Shown: in pieces, positions 20,688-34,012 of the stretch | Position numbering within the stretch: the first letter of the stretch is position 1 | Layout: each line of letters starts with the position of its first letter | Source of the DNA: Amborella trichopoda | Taxonomy: Eukaryota; Streptophyta; Magnoliopsida; Amborellales; Amborellaceae | Assembly (NCBI RefSeq): GCF_000471905.2 | Contig: NW_006494943.1 | Location: forward strand, 5,753,478-5,817,477 | Direction: 5' to 3' | Length of the DNA stretch: 64,000 nucleotides | Made by a program: the position numbers and the translations under genes | The notes under the pieces: model-generated | Told to the model about the DNA's origin: nothing | Databases searched by the model: none | Seen by the model: only the letters and a program-made list of their open reading frames with translations

Positions 20688-20941
20688 CCTGCATTTCTAC
20701 ATATGGGCTTGGCTGTTAAGAAACCAGGTCCTAATAATATTTTCTTATCCCAATTCTCCAAATGCCTTCATCATATAAGGAAATGTACCTAATGAGACCG
20801 TTTACTTTTCAAGCCCCGCATTTCTATATATGCGGGCTTGGCCGTTTAGAAACCGGGTCCTAATAATATTTTCTTATCCCAATTCTCGAAATGCCTCTAT
20901 CATTTAAGGAAATGTACTTAATGAGTCTGTTTACTTTTCAT
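20688..20941. repeat. Tandem duplication, two ~127-bp units
   Basis: Two units beginning GCATTTCTA and containing AGGTCCTAATAATATTTTCT-like sequence, ending GTTTACTTTTCA. A partial third echo (GCCGCATTTCTACA) is at 20453. Confidence 0.8.
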
Positions 20942-21059
20942 ACGAAGAGGTTACAATCGTTATTGACCGTTAGATTTGAAATTGGGTGGTTGAGGATGTG
21001 TCATTATACGGGCACAAAGCTCAAAATAAAGTTTTTTTGAATGTCGTAACACTTTTATT

Positions 21060-21385
21060 CACGAAATTTTTTTATGTAGAGCCGAGGCTTTAAACAATCA
21101 AATTAGAGCCCAACTCAGAGAGGAGGTTTTGATGCTCAAATATCTTCAAATCGATCATCTTGACATCAAGATGTGGACATGAAAAAAAAAAAGGATTTCA
21201 AGTTTTGGAAATAGTGCATCTTGGAACATTTTTTTTTTAAGCTTTAAACTTTATAGTTAATGATGAAAATATATTTTAAGGCTATCACAAATATTTTCAA
21301 TATTGAAATCACATTTCGCGACATTATTTGAAGGTGTGCGTTACTTTGATTTTTTAAAGCCTCGGCTCTATACAAATCACACCTT
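21060..21385 (+). mobile_element. Foldback MITE, family 1, copy 1
   Basis: Inverted ends: left TATGTAGAGCCGAGGCTTTA near 21073, right complement of TAAAGCCTCGGCTCTATACA near 21354-21373. No coding capacity. Copies at 22515, 23122, 23456, 24098 and 34465 share ends and interior. Confidence 0.7.
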
Positions 21386-21539
21386 TTATTTATTGGATTT
21401 AACATCCAATGGCTAAAATTGATTATGACCTTGTTTTCTCAAAAATCAATGGTCTATATTATATACATGTCCATGTCCGCTAAATTTATCAATGGGAGTG
21501 AGTGAAATTTGTGCAGTGGCTAATTTTTTTGAAAGGAAA

Positions 21540-22110
21540 ATTTATGTATGGACCTCAAATAAATTAGTATACTTCAAGATCATCCAAATTTGAAGTATTT
21601 TATGCTGAGGTACTCATGTCCCTTTCTTATTTGTTTTTTCCAATTTCTCTCTGTTATGATGTTTGCATATCAGACTGCTTTTGTATTTTAATTTTTTGGT
21701 TTGTGGGGGTCGGTCCGATGTTCTGATATCGGACAATCCTACATCGAGCGATTTGATATATGGAACAGCGGACGGTCTGCATGCGAAAGTTTAAGTCAGC
21801 ATTGTAGTTGGATATTTTAAATATCAGACTGCTCAAAACTTCAAAACATTTTAAAATATGGAGCAGCTCGTTATTAGCGATATCACACAATGCCAAAGTA
21901 AAGTGAAGTAATTTTCTCAAAAAAAAAGAGGTTTAGAGCAGTATGTTAGACATCCTTACAAAGCAAAAAAGAACAAAAAAAATTGAAATAAAAAATGGTA
22001 TGATATTGCAAACTCATATTGAGGGGCAAAATTAGGAAAAAAATAAAAAAGGGCACGGTTTGGACCTCGGTGTAAAATACTTGAAAGTATGGATCCTCAT
22101 GTAGTATCCC
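21540..22110 (+). mobile_element. Probable MITE, family 2
   Basis: Left TTGAAGTATTTTATGCTGAGG near 21589 and right complement of CCTCGGTGTAAAATACTTGA near 22065 form inverted ends of 40 bp or more. Interior non-coding. Exact limits and target duplication unclear. Confidence 0.45.
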
Positions 22111-22359
22111 AATTTTTAAGCCTGCCAGTGAGAGGAAAAAGCCATTTCTCAAGTGCATGGAGTTCATTGACAAACGTAGGCCAACCTTTGCAGGATTCTG
22201 AATGCTTTCATAGTCTCTTTAGAGTTTTGAATGTGTACCTAGCAGTGTAAATTGTTGAATTCTACTCAATTTTTTTAATGAAAGTTCAATTCTTCAAGTG
22301 ATTGAAAACAAGAAGGTTATGTTTCTTTATAGCAAGACCCGTTACTATGCTTATATGTG

Positions 22360-22377
22360 CCTCTCTCTCTCTCTCTT
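22360..22377. repeat. (TC)n microsatellite
   Basis: Short uninterrupted TC run. Confidence 0.85.
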
Positions 22378-22514
22378 GTATTTTTCAGTTTGTTTATTTT
22401 TTAGTATTATATTTCAAAATAAATGATATATCATTAGGTTCGAGAACCTTTTCAGATGTGTGTTTTATTTTTGGCACAGAACGTAAGACTCATGGAATGG
22501 TATATTGGGTAAGG

Positions 22515-22925
22515 GTAATTTTTATTAAGAAAAAAGTTTATGTAAGGGTGAGGCTCTTAACAATCAAAATTAAGACGCACCTCAAAAAGACATTAGAAGA
22601 GGTTTGTTTCAATGCTAAAAAATTATCAAATTGATAATCTCAACCTCAAGTTGTACGGATATGGGAAAAAAAAATAGATTTCAAATCTTGGAAATAATGC
22701 ATCTCTTAATGCAATTTTTGGATGGTCAATTTTCAATGTTTTTAAATGTTCTTATATTTGTTAGATTTACAATATTTTTTAAGCTTTAAATTTTATAATA
22801 AGATATGAAAATAAATTTTCAAGTCATTAATAAGATTTTCAATATTAAAACATCTTTCGACAGTATTTTAAGGCGTGTGTTACTTTGATAGGTTAGGGCC
22901 TCGGCCTTATACAAATCACACCCTT
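22515..22925 (+). mobile_element. Foldback MITE, family 1, copy 2
   Basis: Left TTTATGTAAGGGTGAGGCTC, right GGCCTCGGCCTTATACAAAT and CACACCC. Interior resembles copy 1 (AATTATCAAATTGATAATCT; TTTCAAATCTTGGAAATA). Confidence 0.65.
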
Positions 22926-23121
22926 TTATTAATTAGGCGAAAGGAGTTATGTTATATCATATATTTGAGTTATTTCTTTGTAATACATATGATTTTTGAG
23001 ATTTTTTATTTTGATATCATGTAACTCTTACCCTGTGGGATTTATTAGAGCGGCATATGACGAAAATTGCCCTTTTTTAAAAAACCAAACAACAAAACTA
23101 AGTGGGGAGAGAAAATTTTTT

Positions 23122-23455
23122 GCATAGGGTGTGGTTTGCATAAGTTGCAATTTTAAACAATCAAAGGTGTACTTTCAAATTTTGTCACAAGATCTAAGTT
23201 TGGTTGAAATTTTTTAGGATGGTGTGGAAACTAACTGTATTTGAACTCCAGATATCGTCCAAATCAAGCCGATCCATGAAAATCTTGAAAATGAACTGTC
23301 CAGATTATGTGTTATAAGATATACTATTTTTAAGACTTGAAATCTCTTTTTCTCCATATCTATATATATCGATGCCATGATGATGAACTGGATGGTTTTC
23401 CAATATCAAAATGACCTTTTTCGAAGGAATTTAAGGGTGCACCTTAATTTTACAG
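23122..23455 (-). mobile_element. Foldback MITE, family 1, reverse copy
   Basis: Begins GGGTGTGGTTTGCATAAGTT, the family's right end inverted, and runs up against the next copy at about 23456. Confidence 0.5.
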
Positions 23456-23850
23456 GGAAAAGTTTATATAGAGTCTAGGCTCTAACCAATCAAATTAGAG
23501 CTTACCTCAAAAATTTCACTCAAAGAGATTGTTTTGATGCTTAAATGTCCTCAAATTGATCATCTTGACATCAAGATGCATGGACTTCAGAAAAACATGG
23601 ATTTCAAGTTTTGAAAATAGTACTTCTTGTAACACATTTTTGGACCGTCAATTTTTAAGTTATTTAAGTTTTCATAGATCTGATCGATCTACACTATTTT
23701 TTAAGTTTTAAATTTTATAATTAAAGATGACAATACACTTTAAGACTAGTCAAAGATTTCCAGTATTGAAACCACATTTCTTGACACTATTTGAAGGTGG
23801 GCTCTCATTTTATTGTTTAGAGCTCAGTTCTATACAAACTGCACCCTTTA
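23456..23850 (+). mobile_element. Foldback MITE, family 1, copy 4
   Basis: Left AAAAGTTTATATAGAGTCTA, right CAGTTCTATACAAACTGCAC, with the family interior (GATCATCTTGACATCAAGAT at about 23557). Confidence 0.65.
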
Positions 23851-24097
23851 AGTATCAACCTTATATAAATTTTTTTCCCATATTTATTATGTTTTGAAAA
23901 TGAAATACGATTGTATACTATGAGATCATCTATCATTCTTACAAGTAGGTTATAGTCACTCCTACACTCAAACTTGATGCCTTTCGGGTGTATTGCGAAG
24001 TTTGAGAAATTTATTTTTGAACTTTGAATCTAATCATTAGCACACTTCCAAGTATGTGATTTAAAATCTGATTGTGTCGTTGTACTGTAAAAGTAAA

Positions 24098-24165
24098 AAA
24101 AACGGTTTGTATAGAGCCGAAGTTCTAAATAATCAAATTAAAATGAACCTTGAAATAGTGTCGAC
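24098..24165 (+). mobile_element. Foldback MITE, family 1, left-end fragment
   Basis: GTTTGTATAGAGCCGAAGTT and TCTAAATAATCAAATTA match the family left end; the rest is missing. A decayed reverse fragment may lie at 24890-25060. Confidence 0.45.
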
Positions 24166-25138
24166 TGTCGAGATATGTAGTTTCAAAATTGGAAATTGAT
24201 ATAAAAAGCCCAAAGGAAAAATATGCAAAACATCGTATCAACCATTGTAGGATTGATACGAAAAGCCCAAAGGACACATTTATTAAGTGATGACCAATTG
24301 CAGCCACCAATTTGACCCTTCTAGTGGTTGTTGATGATAAGGGTGGGAAGTGGGTCGGGCTGACCCACTGATGTGGTGAGTCAATCCAACCTTGGTTTGG
24401 GTCTGTGTTCATCTTCAGGAGCCGGCAAGTTAGGTCCAAAAATATGGACCTGGCCAATTTATGGGTTGGATCCTAGACTAGGTTGACCCTACCTAATAAA
24501 TATATCATATAATATATTTTTATATATTATATAATATATTTTGTATTATTTGATATAATCATAAACTGCGTATAACATTTGTGCCATTTGATACGCAATA
24601 AGATATAGAAAACTAACAGTATATTCAGAGAACAAAAGAGGTGATAATACATCTTTAACTCTACTTTGTTAGGTGAAAGTCGACTCAATTTACATGAAGC
24701 AGCAATGAAAAAATAAAGGGCGATGTATAGGCGCATCTCTAAATTTTGTTGTAAGATGTTCCGGTGTAGAAAACCTTACGATGGCTTTAAAATTTATGTT
24801 CAACTCTAATTTTATATAATTTAAAATTAGAAAATGATACAAGTCGAGCAGATTTATAAACATTTAATTATCTTGAAAGTAGAGTCTAAATAATTTGTTA
24901 TAAAATACACTATTTGTAAGATTTGAAATTCTTTTTTTTCTTTATATCATACATTTCAATATCGAAACAATCAATTGAAATGTTTTCCAACTTCATAACA
25001 CTCTTTTCTCTTGAATTTTTGAGGTATGCCATACTTATATGGTATAATGTTGCAATCTTATTAAACTTTTCCCAAGAATAAAAAAAAATTAAAATATAAT
25101 AAAAGGGATACAAAAAGATGATGAATAATATTTATTAT

Positions 25139-27096
25139 TGAAAGGACTTTATGATAAAGCACAGTGTATATATTTAAAAGAATTCTTTATCCCGACACTG
25201 GCAAGATCACTTATAATGTCCAATTATAATCCAACCACACTTGAAATAAATAAAATAAAAATAAAAGCAATTCTCAATTGCTGCCTCTTCAAATGCAATT
25301 CTTTATTCAAGAAACAAAAAGCAGACTTTAATATTTTATGGGAAGTGAAATAAATATTTAAAAAGGAAAGTTGCCATAGATTACATCAACCGGGCTTAGT
25401 ACACCCCACGCCGAGTCAGTCTCCTCCTTCCGATGGTGTTTGGTGCTCGGGATCTATGATCGGTATGTTGATTTTCCTACTATAGCAAAATCCACTCAAT
25501 GACTTAATCTTGATCAAGCCTCTTAGCTTGAATTTAAAGAGATGAGAGATGAATATGAAGATAGAGGGAGAGATCTACTAGCAAAAGGTACCACATCTTT
25601 GCCACCCATAAAGAACAGAAGTGATGCACACCAAAACATGGTGCAACATGGAGAGAGATAAAAATTGGTGCAACTTGGAGAGAGATAAAAATTGGGGCAT
25701 GCCTATCTTTGGTAATCCAAAACCCTTTCCAGAGAAAACTAAATTTTAGGGTAGGGAGAGAGAATTCTTAAAGAGAGAGAACATAATACGTATCTCATTT
25801 TATGAGGGGAGACCTCATTTTATAAATTTTCTATGTCATAGATTTTACCTCAATTCGTAGGGTCAAATCTCAACTGTCGATTGAAGGAGATTGTGACGTG
25901 AGAGATTTGAGCCATCAGTCTCTTTGATCCACCATCAAGATTCAAAAAGATGAGCTAGAGCCTTCTCCTCCCTTTCCTAAATCTATTCCCATCAAATAAT
26001 GAAAACTTATATTTTAATATATCCAATCCTTAATTATTAGATCAACCAATCTTGATTCAAAGATTTAGTAAATATCTCAAATATTCAAATTTATCATATA
26101 AGTCGGCTATACCTAAAAAGATAAGCCAACCAAGAAGATAAACATTATTCCCAAGTGTGCCACCCTTTTGATGGCTGTGGCCCTACCTAATCCACATCAT
26201 CTTTTTAAATTTTGAGCCTCATATTTTATGGAGGTTCCAAATACTTTTAGAAAAAAAATTTATTTCATATTTAGAATTTTTAAAATTTATATTTTATTTA
26301 AAACATTGAAAAATTAATTTCTCTTAATTTATAAATTCAAATGATAAATAAAATATCAGAACATTCACAAAAATTCAAATAAACATTCTAAAAATCACAT
26401 AACATAAAATTAATTAATTTTGATGGGAATCAGATCCGTTAGATCTAGGAAATTATCAATACATGGGAGTACTCCACCTTCAACTGCGAATCACGATCCG
26501 CATAGCTTTCTCAAACTGACCCAGCAGTTCCCATGAGCCACAATCCACTGCAGGAGTTCATGATTGGACCACCAAAGTAAGCCAATAGACTAAGGGACGC
26601 AATCCCAGTTTAGGGATTTCAGGTTCTCCCCTAGAGACAAAAATCATAGTCCTCCAGAGCATGATGCAACCATGACTCTATGGTGCATAGGGGTAATCTC
26701 TTGCACATGTCTACGCTTCACCCTCATTGGTGAATCTCAAAACGGCTATTTATGTACATGCCGTGTGATGATCTAACGATGAGGTTTTAGTCATGTCTCT
26801 AAAGGCTATTCATCACACGCAATGGCCACACAGTCCCTTGGCTCTCATCTGGGCATACTCCGACCTCATCAAGGGATAACCCACTAAACCCTTCTTGATA
26901 AATCCCTATGCCCAAGTCTCTTTGGTTTTTTCAAACCTCGGCTGGCCTAGCTCGTCCCGCGTAGTCCGAGTATCAGCAAATAACATTTGCCTAGTATGGT
27001 CCATAAAAGGACCACACTCTTACTGAGTTATGTTCCACTATATAAAATGCTCATACAAGCTCTCATAAGGCCTTTAACGGCCATATAAACCCAACA
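25139..27096 (-). repeat. 3' LTR of the Copia-type element
   Basis: Starts TGAAAGGACTTTATGATAAA and ends AAACCCAACA in plus letters. Aligns throughout with 30812-32756, with scattered substitutions and small indels. Confidence 0.87.
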
Positions 27097-27628
27097 TCTT
27101 TCACTTGGCCTTTGAAGGCTTTACATTCTCTCTTCCTCACTTTCTCTCATCCCCATCTGTCTCTCCCAATAACAATATCTCTCAATACATTAATCATGGC
27201 TTTCGCCATCAATCCTTTCACAAAAAGACTCATAGAGGCAGCGCCTCTTTCTCTTTGTTGCTCGGATCTCATCCTGAAAGTGGTCGTGGTCCATTTTTCA
27301 TATCGCATCGGGAATCATGGACCTGCTGTCACAGAAAATCATCACGTATCCTCATTGCATGAGATCGTATCTTCATTGGCTTAAAGGAGTTCTTCAAACA
27401 AGCCGCTTCTTTTTGTAGCCATACAACCAGCGGCACACATCTGGGTTCAATGGGTGAAAAAATCATAGTCTGTTGTTCCAGCTGGTCTGTCAAACACTAA
27501 GTGCTCCCACTGGAATATTTAATTTAATATGCTTGGAGTCTTTAATTATTATGGAATCCTGGCTCCCATTTATAGGCATATCGCCACCGTGTTGTCGCAG
27601 AAAATCTCATTGCCTCATAATGCACGAG

Positions 27629-27889
27629 TTAAAAGTCAAGTCGATTCAAAAATTTCTTAATCCATACGGCCTCCTTGGCCGCCAAATAGTACGCCATATA
27701 TTCTGCCTCTAGAATAGACAATATTACCGCATCTTGTTTCTTTGATTTCCAAAAAGCTGTTCTCCCTCTAAGCATGAACACGTATCCAGATGTATACTTC
27801 ACATTATCTGAATCTTTGAGATAGCTTACATTTGTATATCTGAATATCCAAGCAGTTAAAAAAAAATGTGGGACTGTAGCAGCTCCCAC
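27629..27889 (-). pseudogene. Copia RNase H fragment
   Basis: An 86-codon frame with the block SGYVFMLRGRTAFWKSKKQD, then EAEYMAYYLAAKEAVWIKKF. This is the standard Copia RNase H region (SGYVF, SKKQ, EAEYMA, KEAVW). The rest of the domain is lost. It lies about 530 bp from the 3' LTR. Confidence 0.82.
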
Positions 27890-30789
27890 TCAATTGTTGC
27901 ACATACAATTTATACATTCTCAACATTCTTATATCTATATCATGAGGTAGCATAGCAAGTCTCATGCAATAAGTAATTCAATGCCCATTGGTTTCACAAT
28001 ATGTAAAACCTTTATAAACCACAAAGGTTCAACCACACTAGTCATCTTGATAGTAAATCCATACTAACCAAGTTATTTAATCAATATAACATGTGTCCAG
28101 GAAGCCTAGCAAGATAGCCTTCCGACAACATTCCATATGGTTTAAGGTTTTAGGTAATTGAAGATTCTAAATAACTACAAACATGAGTCAAGGCATATGG
28201 GTATTTAAAAACCTATGCATGACAGTTTTTCTCCCAATTTTATAAATACCTTGAAGACATAATGGTTTTCTTCCTTTTAAAAAAAATTGACTTGGTATAT
28301 ACAAGCAATGGTTAGATAATAGTATAACAGTATAAAATGATTTTTCATAAAGAATTAATGGATCTAACATGACTATTGGGTTTTCTCAAAACATCCAATT
28401 TAATATTAAAATATATGTTTAGTCTTCAAACATCATTTTCCCGCATTCACCTACCAAGTCATGTTTACAGCTACAAAAACAAGTTATAGAGTCCATATTA
28501 CAATTATATCTAAAACAAGCATGACTAAATAATAGTTATCAAAATCTTAACAAAAATTTCTTTTTGGCAAATATGTAGACTTTATGAAGAGATCATCATC
28601 ACATGCAACACATCATATTACTGGACATTATCGAGAGGATGGTCATTAAGACCGAGTTCTATCAGAACACTCCCTTCGTGCTTACATATTTGAATGAGTC
28701 ATACTCATATCTTGTGTTTCATACTTATGACTCAAAGCCATTGATCAAATCACATCTCCATGTGTATCACGACTTTAAGTAGTTCGTACTCTTAGCACAA
28801 GGAGGCACCATAACACATGGTATTCATAAACAGACTCTTTCAAATTTGTTAGCACATATCACTCAAAGTCCATATATTCCATACATATTCACAAAACCAT
28901 TAGCCAAAATATAACCAAAGTATATAAATTTTTTTTTTATTGAATTCTCTTTCCCTATATGACATTTCTATGTAATGTGAGATAGATTTCATACCTCAAA
29001 ATCATGTAGCGTGGTACCTGAGCTTTCTTGATTCATTGCTTTTATTTGTTTGATAAACTTTTGTGATCTTGAAAGAGCACACAACCGATGGAGAATATAT
29101 TGGTCATCGGTTTCACATGTCACGAAGTGTGCATCTCTTCAGCACTTGGATTCTCCCTTTCTCACACCATGAAGAAAAATCTTCTTCATCCCATCATTTC
29201 AAATATCACAAATTTGATTCTTCCACTAATCTTTTGCTTTTCTTTGCTACCTCCAAGTCTCTCTATGTATCCCTTAATTTCTAAGAAACTAAAATGTTGT
29301 TATAGGTATTGTGTTTCTTCTTCTTTTTGTTGTTCCCAGATCAAACACTCTTCATATAGTGTGTAGTACCTTACCAGCTCCATATTACCTCTCTATGAAG
29401 TTTTATTATAATAAATCATACGTATGACACACTATAAAACCACTTTATTGAGCCCTAAAACGGTCTTCATTATTGAGAATCCAAAGATGTACCTTAACAT
29501 ACCACATCTTTTAATTTATTACATAATAGAACGTGAGCATCCCATGATAAAATATGATATCTCTCAACTTATAAAGAGTTTCTCTCCGAATCCTTTAGAG
29601 TACAGAAATAGACTCAAAATTTATAAAATAGTGATCAGTTCTATCCCTCAATCACACCATTTAGTGAATCTACCTTTTGGTGACTTTTTACATCACATTA
29701 CAATTTTCCGCTGAGTATCTCTCAATAAAAAAATGTTTCTCTTAAACCTCAAAGAATTTCTTCTTGAAATCTCGTGTTGAAAACTAAACTCGAAACCAAA
29801 TCATAACATTATGGTGTGAATGCCAAATAATATCTTCCTTCAGATAAATAAATAAGGTGACATACACTTCACAAAATAACTCATATTGCAGAATTCTAAG
29901 ATGAACATTGTTCAGTAAAATTGTATTTTATCTCTATCATTGTGGAGTTTTCCTTTCAAACTAATTTTGTTTAAAAGTAAACACATAATGGTGGCACATA
30001 TATTTCCATAAGCTTCATATCACTCTGTTAAGTATGCTTGATAATTATAGTTTTTTACGTCTCAATGAAAAGCGCACCATAATTATAAAAAATTCAAGAT
30101 GACCTCTCTTCAATCCAAAATTTTTATTCCTCTCTTTCTAAAGATATTTCTCTTTCAAATAAATTTCATTAGAGACTAGACTCAAAATTGAAATTTAAAA
30201 ACTTAGTGTAAGCCATAAAACATTCTGTTAAAAATAGAAATAAAATCTTGACTTCCAAGTCATGGAAATAATTTTTGTTGCAGAAAACAACACTTGCGCA
30301 CCTATCAATAAATCGATCATATCTTTCAAACCACAGATGATTTCTCAATGAAATTTTTTTTTTGTTTGAAAGTATACTCAATTTTATGAGTCACAGTAAA
30401 ATTTCAACAAGAAATAAAATCATATCATTGGTGGGAAAAATCACCGAACTCAATGGACAGTTCCTGGATTTTTCACGGTCAAAACTGACACGTTTCAATC
30501 ATTAGCCCATAACTCTCAATTCCCTTAGCATCTCCCACTGAAAGTTTGTAGGTAGATCTTACTCTCAAAGACACAAAATCACTTCAGTATATAACAGAGA
30601 AATACATCATGATTGTCTTCGTATAACTGCTCCAAAATAGTATAGAATACTCATTCTGCAAAGTATCTTTCTTGGTGTTTTGAATATTTAAATAATTTTT
30701 AATTGGGGTGTATTATTTGACCACAAACATTGTGTTCCCAAGCTTAATCTCGATTCAATAAAGGGAAAAGACATCCAATGGCTTCAATT
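27890..30789 (-). other. Decayed interior of the Copia-type element
   Basis: About 2.9 kb without a recognisable gag, protease, integrase or reverse transcriptase. Either replaced by non-coding DNA, as in nonautonomous elements, or decayed beyond recognition by eye. Confidence 0.5.
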
Positions 30790-30811
30790 ATCAACCTTGC
30801 TTTGATACTAA
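30790..30811 (-). other. Primer-binding site of the Copia-type element
   Basis: Minus-strand TTAGTATCAAAGCAAGGTTG directly follows the 5' LTR and matches most positions of the initiator tRNA-Met complement. Confidence 0.65.
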
Positions 30812-32756
30812 TGAAATGACTTTATGATAAAACACGGTGTATATATTTAAAAGAATTCTTTACCCTTACACCGGCAAGATCACTTACAATGTCCAATTAT
30901 AATCAAACCACTATTGAAATAAATAAGATAAAAATAAAATCGATTCTCAATTGCTGCATCTTCAAATACAATTCTTTATTCAAGAAACAAAAAGCAGACT
31001 TTAATGTTTTATGGGAAGAGAAATAAATATTTAAAAAGGTAAAATTGTCGGAGATTACCTCAACCGGGCTTACTACATCCCAAGCCAAGTCTCATCCTTT
31101 CGATGGTGCTCTGGGATCTATGATCGGTATGTTGATTTTCCCACTATGGCAAAAATCCACTCGATGACTTAATCTTGATCAAGCCTCTTAGCTTGATTTT
31201 TTATTTTTGATTTTAGAGAGATGAGAAATGAATATGAAGAGAGAGGGAGAGATCTACTAGCTAATGATTCCACCTCTTTGCCACCCATAAACACAAAAGT
31301 GATGCGTGCCACCAAAACATGGTGCAATTTGGAGAGAGATAAAAATTGGGGCATGCCTCCTTTTGGTAATTCAAAACCCTTTCCAGAGAGAGCTAAATTT
31401 TGGGGTAGGAAGAGAGAATTCTTAAAGAGAGAAAAGATAATACGTATCTCATTTTATAATGGGAGACCTCATTTTCTAGATTTTCTATGTCATAGATTTT
31501 ACCTTAATTCATAGGCCCAAATCTCAACCGTCGATCTAAAGAGACTTGTAGGGTGAGAGATTTGAGCCATCAATCTCTTTGATCCACCATCAAGATTCAA
31601 AGAGATGAGCTAGAGCCTTATCCTACATTTCCTAAATCTATTCTCATCAAATAAGAAAAACTTATATTTTAATATATCCAATCCTTAATTATTAGATCAA
31701 TCAATCTTAATTCAAAGATTTAGTAAATATCTCAAATATTCAACCTTATCACATAAGTTGGCTATACCTAAAAAGATAAGGCAAAAGGATAAACATTATT
31801 CCCACGAATGTTACGTGAATGGGTGGGGACGTGTCACCCTTTTGGTGGCCACATGTGGGCCCTACCTAATCCACATCTTTTTAAATTTTGGGCCCCATAT
31901 TTTATGGAGGTCTCAAATACTTTTAGAAAAAAAATTTATTTCATATTTAGAATTTTTAAATTTTATATTTTATTTAAAACATTGAAAAATTAATTTCTCT
32001 TAATTTATAAATTCAAATGATAAAAATAAAATATCAAATGATTCACAAAAATTCAAATAAACATTCTAAAAATCACATAACATAAAATTAATTAATTTTG
32101 ATGGAAATCAGAACCGTTAGATTTAGGAAATTAGCATTACATGGGAGCACTTCACCTTCAACTGCGAATCACGATCCGCCTAGCTTTCTCAAACTGACTC
32201 AACAACTGTCATGACCCACAGTCCACTACAGGGGTTTATGATTAGACCACCAAAGCCAGCTAATAGACTAGGGGACGAAATCCCAGTTATGGATTTTAAG
32301 TTCTCCCCTAGAGACAAAAATCATGGTCCTCTAGACCATGATGCAAGCATGACTATATGGTACATAGAAGTAATTTCTCACACATGTACACGCTTCATCC
32401 TCATTGATGAATCTCAAAACGGCTATCTATATGCATGTCATGTGATGATATAACGATGAGGTTTTAGCCCTGTCTCTAAAGGCTATTCATCACACGCAAG
32501 GGCTACATAGTCTCTTGGCTCTCATTTGAGCATACTCCGATCTCATCAAGGGATAACCCACTAAACTCTTCTCGATAGATCCCTATGCCCAGGTCTTTTT
32601 GGTTTTTCCAAACTTCGGCTAGCCTAACTCGTCTAGCCTAGTCCGAGTATCAGCAAAAAACCACACTCCCACGAAGTTTATATTCCACTATATAAAATGT
32701 TCATACAAGCTCTCATAAGCTCTCATAAGGCCTTTAAAGGCCACATAAACCCAACA
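30812..32756 (-). repeat. 5' LTR of the Copia-type element
   Basis: Starts TGAAATGACTTTATGATAAA and ends AAACCCAACA in plus letters; partner of 25139-27096. Near its right end TCTCATAAGC is duplicated, and a stretch near 32660 is deleted relative to the other LTR. Confidence 0.87.
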
Positions 32757-32885
32757 ATTATATCAAATTTGAAAATCTTATAAATCTATCTTAATGAAAA
32801 TTTATGGTAGAAGTTATTTTAATCTTCTATTGATTTAAAGATTTCCAAAATTGTAATGTGTGTGTGCTGCATTAACGTCAGTTGA

Positions 32886-33090
32886 ATGTAGAAATGTAAG
32901 AAGATATAAAAGATAAAATATATTAAAAGAAAAAAAAGAAATCAATAATATAGTTTGAACATAGTTATGTAATGTTAGATGTTACTGTAGAAATTGTAAG
33001 AGGATATAAAAAATAAAAGATACTCAAAGAAACAAAAGAAATCAATAATATATTTTGAATATAGTTATGTAATGTTAGATGATACTCAAA
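32886..33090. repeat. Tandem duplication, ~110-bp units
   Basis: Two AT-rich units share AGAAATCAATAATATA and ATAGTTATGTAATGTTAGAT. Confidence 0.75.
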
Positions 33091-33790
33091 TTATCCATCA
33101 TTATTTGCATATAAAAATTATAGCATAGTACCAGAGTTTAAAAATAAATGGAAAAAGAAAACATGCATTTAAAAATATTAAAAATTATAAAAATGAAAAA
33201 TAAATTGAAAGTTAGTTTTGATGAAAACTTTAACCAAAATTTGCCATCTTGTATTAATAATTATTCACAATATGGCTTCTAACTTTCTATTTTTGCCAAA
33301 AAGAAATATTTTTGTAAGTATTTAATAATTTATTATGGAAATACCAGAAATTGCTTAAAAGCTATTTTTAAATAATTTAAATTTAATGAAATGGTAGCAA
33401 GTTTTTACAAATGTTTAAAATATCTCAAAACTAAAATTAGTAATAAATGTAATTAAAAGTATTAAAAAATATAATGGAATAACAGATAAGGTCTTGAAAC
33501 CGATAATAACTTTTGTGGTAAATAAAACAATTTTATTTTAGTGATTAAATAAATGTTAATAAAAAATTATTTTCCATGAAAATCCATTACAAATATTTTT
33601 CTGAAGCACAAAATATTAAAATATAAATTTATTTAATTAATCCAAAAAAGGAAAAACTATGGTTTTATATTTCCCATTCTTTGTGGAAAGATCAACATGA
33701 TTTCTATGAAAGGTTTGCAAATTAGTGGTAAACTATTTTCAAAGAAAAAGAAATACATTTGAAAATTCTGTAGAAAATGAATCTTAAATG
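33091..33790. other. AT-rich intergenic DNA
   Basis: Very A/T-rich. No gene, element end or RNA gene recognised. Confidence 0.6.
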
Positions 33791-33794
33791 AAAA

Positions 33795-34012
33795 ATTAAA
33801 GTATTTAAATTCTAAAATGTAAAATATAAAATATTCTAAAACTACTTGAAATTTGCACTTGCAAACCAAAAAGTAAACAAAGCTCGTTCTTCAAATTTAT
33901 TTCAAAATTAAAGTATTTAAAATCTAAAATTTGAAATATAAGATTCTAAAACTACTTGAAAGTTGCACTTGAAACAAAAAAATAAACAAAGCTCGTTCTT
34001 CAAATTTATTTC
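33795..34012. repeat. Tandem duplication, ~110-bp units
   Basis: Two units contain AAATTAAAGTATTTAAA and AACAAAGCTCGTTCTTCAAA. Confidence 0.78.

Larger units (their letters stand above)
25139..32756 (-). mobile_element. Complete Copia-type LTR retrotransposon, decayed coding region
   Basis: Two direct repeats of about 1.95 kb bound a 3.7-kb interior. The element starts TG and ends CA and is flanked by the 5-bp duplication ATTAT at 25134-25138 and 32757-32761. Next to the right LTR, on the minus strand, TAGTATCAAAGCAAGGTT resembles the tRNA-Met primer site, so the element reads leftward. A Copia RNase H fragment lies next to the left (3') LTR, in the right place for this order. No gag, integrase or reverse transcriptase frame remains. 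Confidence 0.87.

Noticed and set aside
31808..31993. Short frames inside the LTR
   Set aside because: They do not match any gag or pol motif and lie wholly within LTR sequence.
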